In this document: piece after piece, positions 14,488-18,483 of the stretch
Numbering within the stretch: position 1 is the stretch's first letter
How the letters are laid out: each line of letters begins with the position of its first letter
Origin: Bacteroidaceae bacterium
Lineage (GTDB): Bacteria; Bacteroidota; Bacteroidia; Bacteroidales; Bacteroidaceae
Assembly (NCBI GenBank): GCA_017557475.1
Contig: JAFYYO010000292.1
Span: forward strand, 1 to 18,483
Length of the DNA: 18,483 bases
Direction: 5' to 3'
Notes under the pieces: model-generated
The model's database searches: none
The model's input: the letters and a program-made list of their open reading frames with translations, nothing else
What the model was told of the DNA's origin: nothing
Translations under genes and position numbers: made by a program

Positions 14488-17400
14488 ATGAAGAAAACAT
14501 TACTTCTTTGTGCAGCTGCGCTGTTCTCATTGATGGCAAGCGCAGGCGATGGCTTGGTTGCCGTCGGTGCAAATATCATTGTGCTGCCATCCTCACGATG
14601 GGACGGCGACATTGAGTGGAAGGCCTGGACGTGGGTTTACAACTCTGCAACGGACTATGGTGATCCATATAACGAGACGAATGGCCACTACAATCAGATT
14701 TGTGGAGCACTCGGTCCTGAAGAAGATGAGGCAGGACTTCAGTGGTTTGAGCCAGGTTTTGACATGGGTCCCAAAGACGGCGACAGGAACTTCGACCAGT
14801 TTGATGAAGAAGGTAACGACCTCCAAATCCTGTGGGAAGAACACACCGCTCCATTCAGTTCGGATGAGACATACAATGGGAAAACCTCTTACAGGTGGAC
14901 GACCAACAACATCATGGCAGACATTTATGTACGTCGAACCTTCACAACCGACCAGTTGCTTTCTGGTCCCGTTTACCTAGCTTGCGGCCACGATGATGCT
15001 CCTGCTGAGTATTACATCAACGGCGAACTCGTTTTCGAAGTTACCGACGGCTGGAACAATAACGAGTACATTCTGCTGACTGACGAGCAGAAAGCACTCA
15101 TCAAGCTCAACGGCGAGGAGAACCTGATTGCCTTCCACGTTCACCAGAACTGGGGCGGCTCTTTTGCCGACTGTGGTCTCTACACCAGGATTGAGGGCGG
15201 TCTCGACATGGGTTACACAGAACCTTGGGAAGGCAAGGTGCTCTTCAATAGCTATGGTGGCTACAACTGGGATCTCAAGTCTCCCAGCAACAACCCCAAG
15301 CACCCGTGGTCTGCACTCTATGAGGCACAGGAAGGCGACGAATACACCTTCACCATGCCTGGTCACAGCGAGCTCGATGACGTCGACTATGATTGGCAGG
15401 AACAGCTTCACTTCAAGACTCCCATCAGGATTGAAGAAGGTCGCGAGTACAGCTTCAAGGTTAGACTGGAAACCGATAAGACATTCAACTTAGTGACAGT
15501 TAAGCTTACTGACAACGACGATGACGACATCGAATTGGCTTACGATCAAGTGATAGTACCTGCACCCGTTGAAGGAGAAGAGTACGAAGGAAAGCTCGTT
15601 GAACTCGACTTCACTGGTCAGGAAGTCAGCAACTTCAAGATTGCTTTCGACTTTGCAGGTGGCGAGGATGATGCTACGGTTACCATCAAGGAGATTTCTC
15701 TGCGCGACATCACAGAGGGTGACAACGAAGAAGATGCTGTAGAACTCTGGGTAGGCACTCACTACTTCAACTTCTTCTGGATGTGCAAGCGTTCCATCGA
15801 ATACTTTGACTGTATCTGGGATGAAGAGATTGAAAATGAAGATGGCACATTTGGCGACTACAGGCAACCCCAAACCGATGAGGAAAAGGCTTGGGCTTTT
15901 GAGCAAGGCGAATACGAAGCTGTTTACGAGGAAACTGATGCACCAGAGATTACTGGTCGCGTAGAGACTATGGCTTGGACACAGGCTGACTTCGATGACT
16001 CTATGTGGGACGACCAGATGATGCCCGTCGGCAGCGAAGGTTACATGCCTGAAGTGCAGAGCATTTGGCCTGGTGGCGACAACACCAACTACTGGATTCG
16101 CCGTAACTTCGAGCTCGACAAGATTAACGACCGTCTCTCCTACGACCTGAACGTCTGCCACGATGACGTTTACGAGACATACGTAAACGGCCACTTGCTG
16201 CAGAAGAACGTAGGCTGGACCAATGGTAAGAGCCCTGTACAGGTTCACATTCCTGCAAGATACCTCAATGTAGGCAAGAACGTCATCGCCACTTACATTC
16301 AGCAGAACTGGGGCGGACACTTCTACGACTGCGGCATCAACGTAATGGAAGTTAACTACGACGAATGCGTACAGATGTTCAACGATGTGCTCGCATACGC
16401 ACAGACCGACACTCTCTTGACCAACAGGATGAAGGAAGATGTGCAGGATCTTATCGCAGAAGCTAAGCAATACTTCAAAGAGAACCAGAACGACCCCGCA
16501 GAGATCAGGAACTATGCAAGAGAGTTTAGGACGCTTATCAACAATATCTTCAAATACAGTAACGACGTCAAGACTCTGAAGAAGACTTGGGACATCTGCC
16601 GCAAGATGGAAGACAAGGGCTACTGGGGCACTGCTCTCCAGGATGCTGTTGCAGCTCTCGACACTTGCGCAACTTCCAGCCAACTGAGTCCTTACCTCAA
16701 CAACTTGCGCGATGCCCGCAAGGCTACCGCTATGGAGCGCCATACAGAGAATTATGTAGGTTGCGTTCCTCAGGCAGTTCCAATGGATTTGACTGGTATG
16801 GTTGATTACGTGGACGAGGAAACCGATGAGATTCTTCTTACTCCCAAATACTATTTATTTAATGTAGGTGCCAAGAACTTCCTTGGCGGCGGCGAAGCTT
16901 ATGGCGCGCACCAGGCAATCGAGTTCGCTTCCAACCCGATGATGCTCATCCAGGCAACGAAGAATGTCCTCGACCCAGATACAGGAGAAGTACTTTATGA
17001 CGAAGATGACAATCCTGTTACGGAGCCCATCGAAGGTGCTTACTACATCGAGACCTTCCGTCCCAATGGCGATCAAGGCGTGATGGACTTCTTGGGCTGG
17101 AACGGTTTTGTTGACGTCAACATGGGCAACAATCTTTGGGAACTCATCCCTGTGTTAAACAATGAAGACAATAGAGTCATCTATAACATTGCCCAGTACA
17201 ACCAGTTCTCTGCATCGGAGGGCAAAACCTACAATGGCACAGAATATCCGCAAGGCACCAGAAGCTATCTCGGCCTCCGCAGCGGCGATAATGCTTACGC
17301 TCCCTCTTACTATATAGTTGATACTGACCTGCGCTCTCCCGAACTGGCGACCAACCAGTGGATGTTTATCAGCCGTGAGGAGATGCTCAGCTTCATCAAG

Positions 17401-18237
17401 ACTGCCAACGAGGACAATCCTGCTGACCTCACCTTCCTCATCAACAATCCTGGCTACGACCAGCGCTGGACCATCGACGACTGGATATTCTCCAATGGTA
17501 GTGTTTGGGGACGTGGCGCTAACCATGCGAACTTTGTTCTCGAGTCATACTACACCAATGAGTTCAATAACTATCAGGGACTTTACCCGCCTGAAGAAGC
17601 AGAAGCACTGCCTGCAGGTACCTATGTGCTTACCGTACAAGGTTACTATCGCGACGGCGACGAGGGAACACACCTTCGGAAGTATCTTGCTGGCCAGCCC
17701 ACCGCTCAGCGCGCTTTTATCTTCGCAGGTCCTGAAGAACCTCAAGGAAGCGTTCCCGCTACAGCCGTATCTATGCCACTCATGCCAATCCACGTTGAGT
17801 CAGGCAACTATCCTGGCATCGGCTACTACCTCGGCGGTATGCAAACGCCCGGCACATATTTAAGCGACCAGGGATTCGGCGCACAGCCCTACTCCGCTTG
17901 TTCCCAGGCTGCTGACGACTACTTCCCCTGCGGTCTCTACACGAACGAAATGGCCTTCTATATTCCCGAAGACGAAGCTGGTTTCATCACCTTTGGTATC
18001 ATCAAACCATTCGATGAGGACACAACTCCTGGTGACTGGATCGTCATGGATAACTGGCGCCTCTGGTACTATGGTCCAGAGCAGCTTGATCCCGACGGCA
18101 TCAAGGGCATCGAATCCGATGAAATCAACAAGAACAACACTGCCAGCAAGAGCATCTACAACATGCTCGGCCAGCGTCTGAGCAAGGTTCAGAAGGGTGT
18201 AAACATCATCAACGGCAAAAAGATCATTAAGAAGTAA
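14488..18237 (+). CDS. Large secreted multi-domain beta-sandwich protein with C-terminal sorting-like tail
   Basis: The 1249-residue protein starts with a signal peptide (MKKTLLLCAAALFSLMASA). Two beta-sandwich modules like the N-terminal domains of GH2 enzymes (about 145-235 and 530-615) share a clear signature: C-x-(x)HDD, a YxNG strand, and later QNWGG-(S/H)F-x-DCG. Between them (about 250-410) is a CBM4/9-like jelly-roll (LHFKTPIRIEEGREYSFKV). Residues about 620-765 are alpha-helical and FIVAR-like; about 775-970 look beta-trefoil-like (YYLFNVGAKNFLGGG, NQWMFISREEM); about 972-1196 form another jelly-roll ending IVMDNWRLWYYG. The tail (SIYNMLGQRLSKVQKGVNI, NGKKIIKK) resembles type IX sorting tails of Prevotella. 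I find no catalytic residues, so carbohydrate binding or adhesion is inferred. It is monocistronic: its own promoter, then a terminator. Confidence 0.9.
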   Translation: MKKTLLLCAAALFSLMASAGDGLVAVGANIIVLPSSRWDGDIEWKAWTWVYNSATDYGDPYNETNGHYNQICGALGPEEDEAGLQWFEPGFDMGPKDGDRNFDQFDEEGNDLQILWEEHTAPFSSDETYNGKTSYRWTTNNIMADIYVRRTFTTDQLLSGPVYLACGHDDAPAEYYINGELVFEVTDGWNNNEYILLTDEQKALIKLNGEENLIAFHVHQNWGGSFADCGLYTRIEGGLDMGYTEPWEGKVLFNSYGGYNWDLKSPSNNPKHPWSALYEAQEGDEYTFTMPGHSELDDVDYDWQEQLHFKTPIRIEEGREYSFKVRLETDKTFNLVTVKLTDNDDDDIELAYDQVIVPAPVEGEEYEGKLVELDFTGQEVSNFKIAFDFAGGEDDATVTIKEISLRDITEGDNEEDAVELWVGTHYFNFFWMCKRSIEYFDCIWDEEIENEDGTFGDYRQPQTDEEKAWAFEQGEYEAVYEETDAPEITGRVETMAWTQADFDDSMWDDQMMPVGSEGYMPEVQSIWPGGDNTNYWIRRNFELDKINDRLSYDLNVCHDDVYETYVNGHLLQKNVGWTNGKSPVQVHIPARYLNVGKNVIATYIQQNWGGHFYDCGINVMEVNYDECVQMFNDVLAYAQTDTLLTNRMKEDVQDLIAEAKQYFKENQNDPAEIRNYAREFRTLINNIFKYSNDVKTLKKTWDICRKMEDKGYWGTALQDAVAALDTCATSSQLSPYLNNLRDARKATAMERHTENYVGCVPQAVPMDLTGMVDYVDEETDEILLTPKYYLFNVGAKNFLGGGEAYGAHQAIEFASNPMMLIQATKNVLDPDTGEVLYDEDDNPVTEPIEGAYYIETFRPNGDQGVMDFLGWNGFVDVNMGNNLWELIPVLNNEDNRVIYNIAQYNQFSASEGKTYNGTEYPQGTRSYLGLRSGDNAYAPSYYIVDTDLRSPELATNQWMFISREEMLSFIKTANEDNPADLTFLINNPGYDQRWTIDDWIFSNGSVWGRGANHANFVLESYYTNEFNNYQGLYPPEEAEALPAGTYVLTVQGYYRDGDEGTHLRKYLAGQPTAQRAFIFAGPEEPQGSVPATAVSMPLMPIHVESGNYPGIGYYLGGMQTPGTYLSDQGFGAQPYSACSQAADDYFPCGLYTNEMAFYIPEDEAGFITFGIIKPFDEDTTPGDWIVMDNWRLWYYGPEQLDPDGIKGIESDEINKNNTASKSIYNMLGQRLSKVQKGVNIINGKKIIKK

Positions 18238-18261
18238 GCGTCTGTCTTACTGACCATCAAT

Positions 18262-18293
18262 AGGCGAGTCTGGCTTTGTTGCCAGGCTCGCCT
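18262..18293 (+). terminator. Intrinsic terminator of the large secreted protein gene
   Basis: A 13-bp stem with one G-U pair (18262-18274 with 18281-18293, arm AGGCGAGTCTGGC) and a six-base loop lies 24 bases after the stop codon, followed by TGTTTTGT. Confidence 0.88.
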
Positions 18294-18307
18294 TGTTTTG
18301 TCGGCAT

Positions 18308-18439
18308 ACGACACACGTTATGATCGCAATCATTCCACGTTATGTTTTCAAACTAGGCACGCCTAGTTGGCAAATTAGACACGCCTAGTTGGCGAATTAG
18401 GCACGCCTAGTTGACGAACTAGCCACGTTATGTTTTTTC
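18308..18439. repeat. Second 22-bp repeat array, six units, partly degenerate
   Basis: Sixteen-base cores start in exact 22-base register at 18308, 18330, 18352, 18374, 18396 and 18418. The middle three are ACTAGGCACGCCTAGT, ATTAGACACGCCTAGT and ATTAGGCACGCCTAGT; the outer three (ending CACGTTATGA or CACGTTATGT) keep only CACG and some flanking bases. Spacers are TCGCAA, TTTCAA, TGGCAA, TGGCGA and TGACGA, so the spacer is also conserved. The array continues past the gene's own terminator to near the window end; no gene is visible in 18238-18483. Confidence 0.85.
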
Positions 18440-18483
18440 TCGAGAGATATCGTCAACAAAATACACCCTGCATTTGCAAATTG

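Noticed and set aside
15490..16743. A 417-codon minus-strand open frame opposite the large secreted protein
   Set aside because: It is opposite a gene with promoter, signal peptide and recognisable domains; the antisense frame has none of these.
18472..18481. Palindrome ATTTGCAAAT at the window end
   Set aside because: It is only ten bases and AT-rich; it may be part of a promoter for a gene beyond the edge, but this cannot be judged here.

Overview
The window looks like chromosomal DNA of a Prevotella-like member of the Bacteroidales. The evidence is Bacteroidetes-type promoters (TTTG or a close variant, 19-20 bases, then TAnnTTTG), large secreted proteins with the short glycine-rich C-terminal tail seen in this group, a DUF4270 lipoprotein beside a truncated glycogen-synthase-like gene, and protein sequences typical of Bacteroidales. 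No transposase, integrase, phage gene, CRISPR array or classical defence operon is visible. Most genes are core housekeeping genes; the unusual content lies in the intergenic repeats and in some domain architectures.

Layout. (1) 1-2840: the 3' part of a large secreted fibronectin-III/adhesin protein, followed by a 56-residue peptide gene of unknown function and two strong terminators. (2) 2950-4315, minus strand: panD and panC for pantothenate synthesis, separated by a spacer full of GGAAGTTAA-like repeats. (3) 4472-7193, plus strand, divergent from panC: a glycogen-synthase N-domain protein that has lost its substrate motifs, a surface-type DUF4270 lipoprotein whose start overlaps the preceding stop, and a small secreted LTxxQ-like protein; a 70-bp near-perfect palindrome follows. 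(4) 7374-11382, plus strand: ettA (ABC-F translation factor), a DUF3737 beta-helix protein and a MATE exporter, closely spaced or overlapping, so probably one transcript. (5) 11472-14342, minus strand: aspS, tRNA-Lys(CTT) and a YycJ-type metallo-beta-lactamase-fold hydrolase. (6) 14488-18237, plus strand: a 1249-residue secreted multi-domain protein with a duplicated beta-sandwich module and a C-terminal tail like that of the first gene.

The strongest non-genic signals are a 22-bp-period repeat with a 16-bp palindromic core (conserved CACG centre), present as arrays at 11387-11468 and 18308-18439; a perfect 18-bp inverted repeat inside the start of the MATE gene; the 70-bp palindrome at 7239-7308; and a G/C-rich inverted repeat pair in front of aspS. 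I found no clear new multi-gene system. The best candidates for undescribed biology are the 22-bp repeat family, the small peptide gene and the degenerate GlgA/DUF4270 pair.
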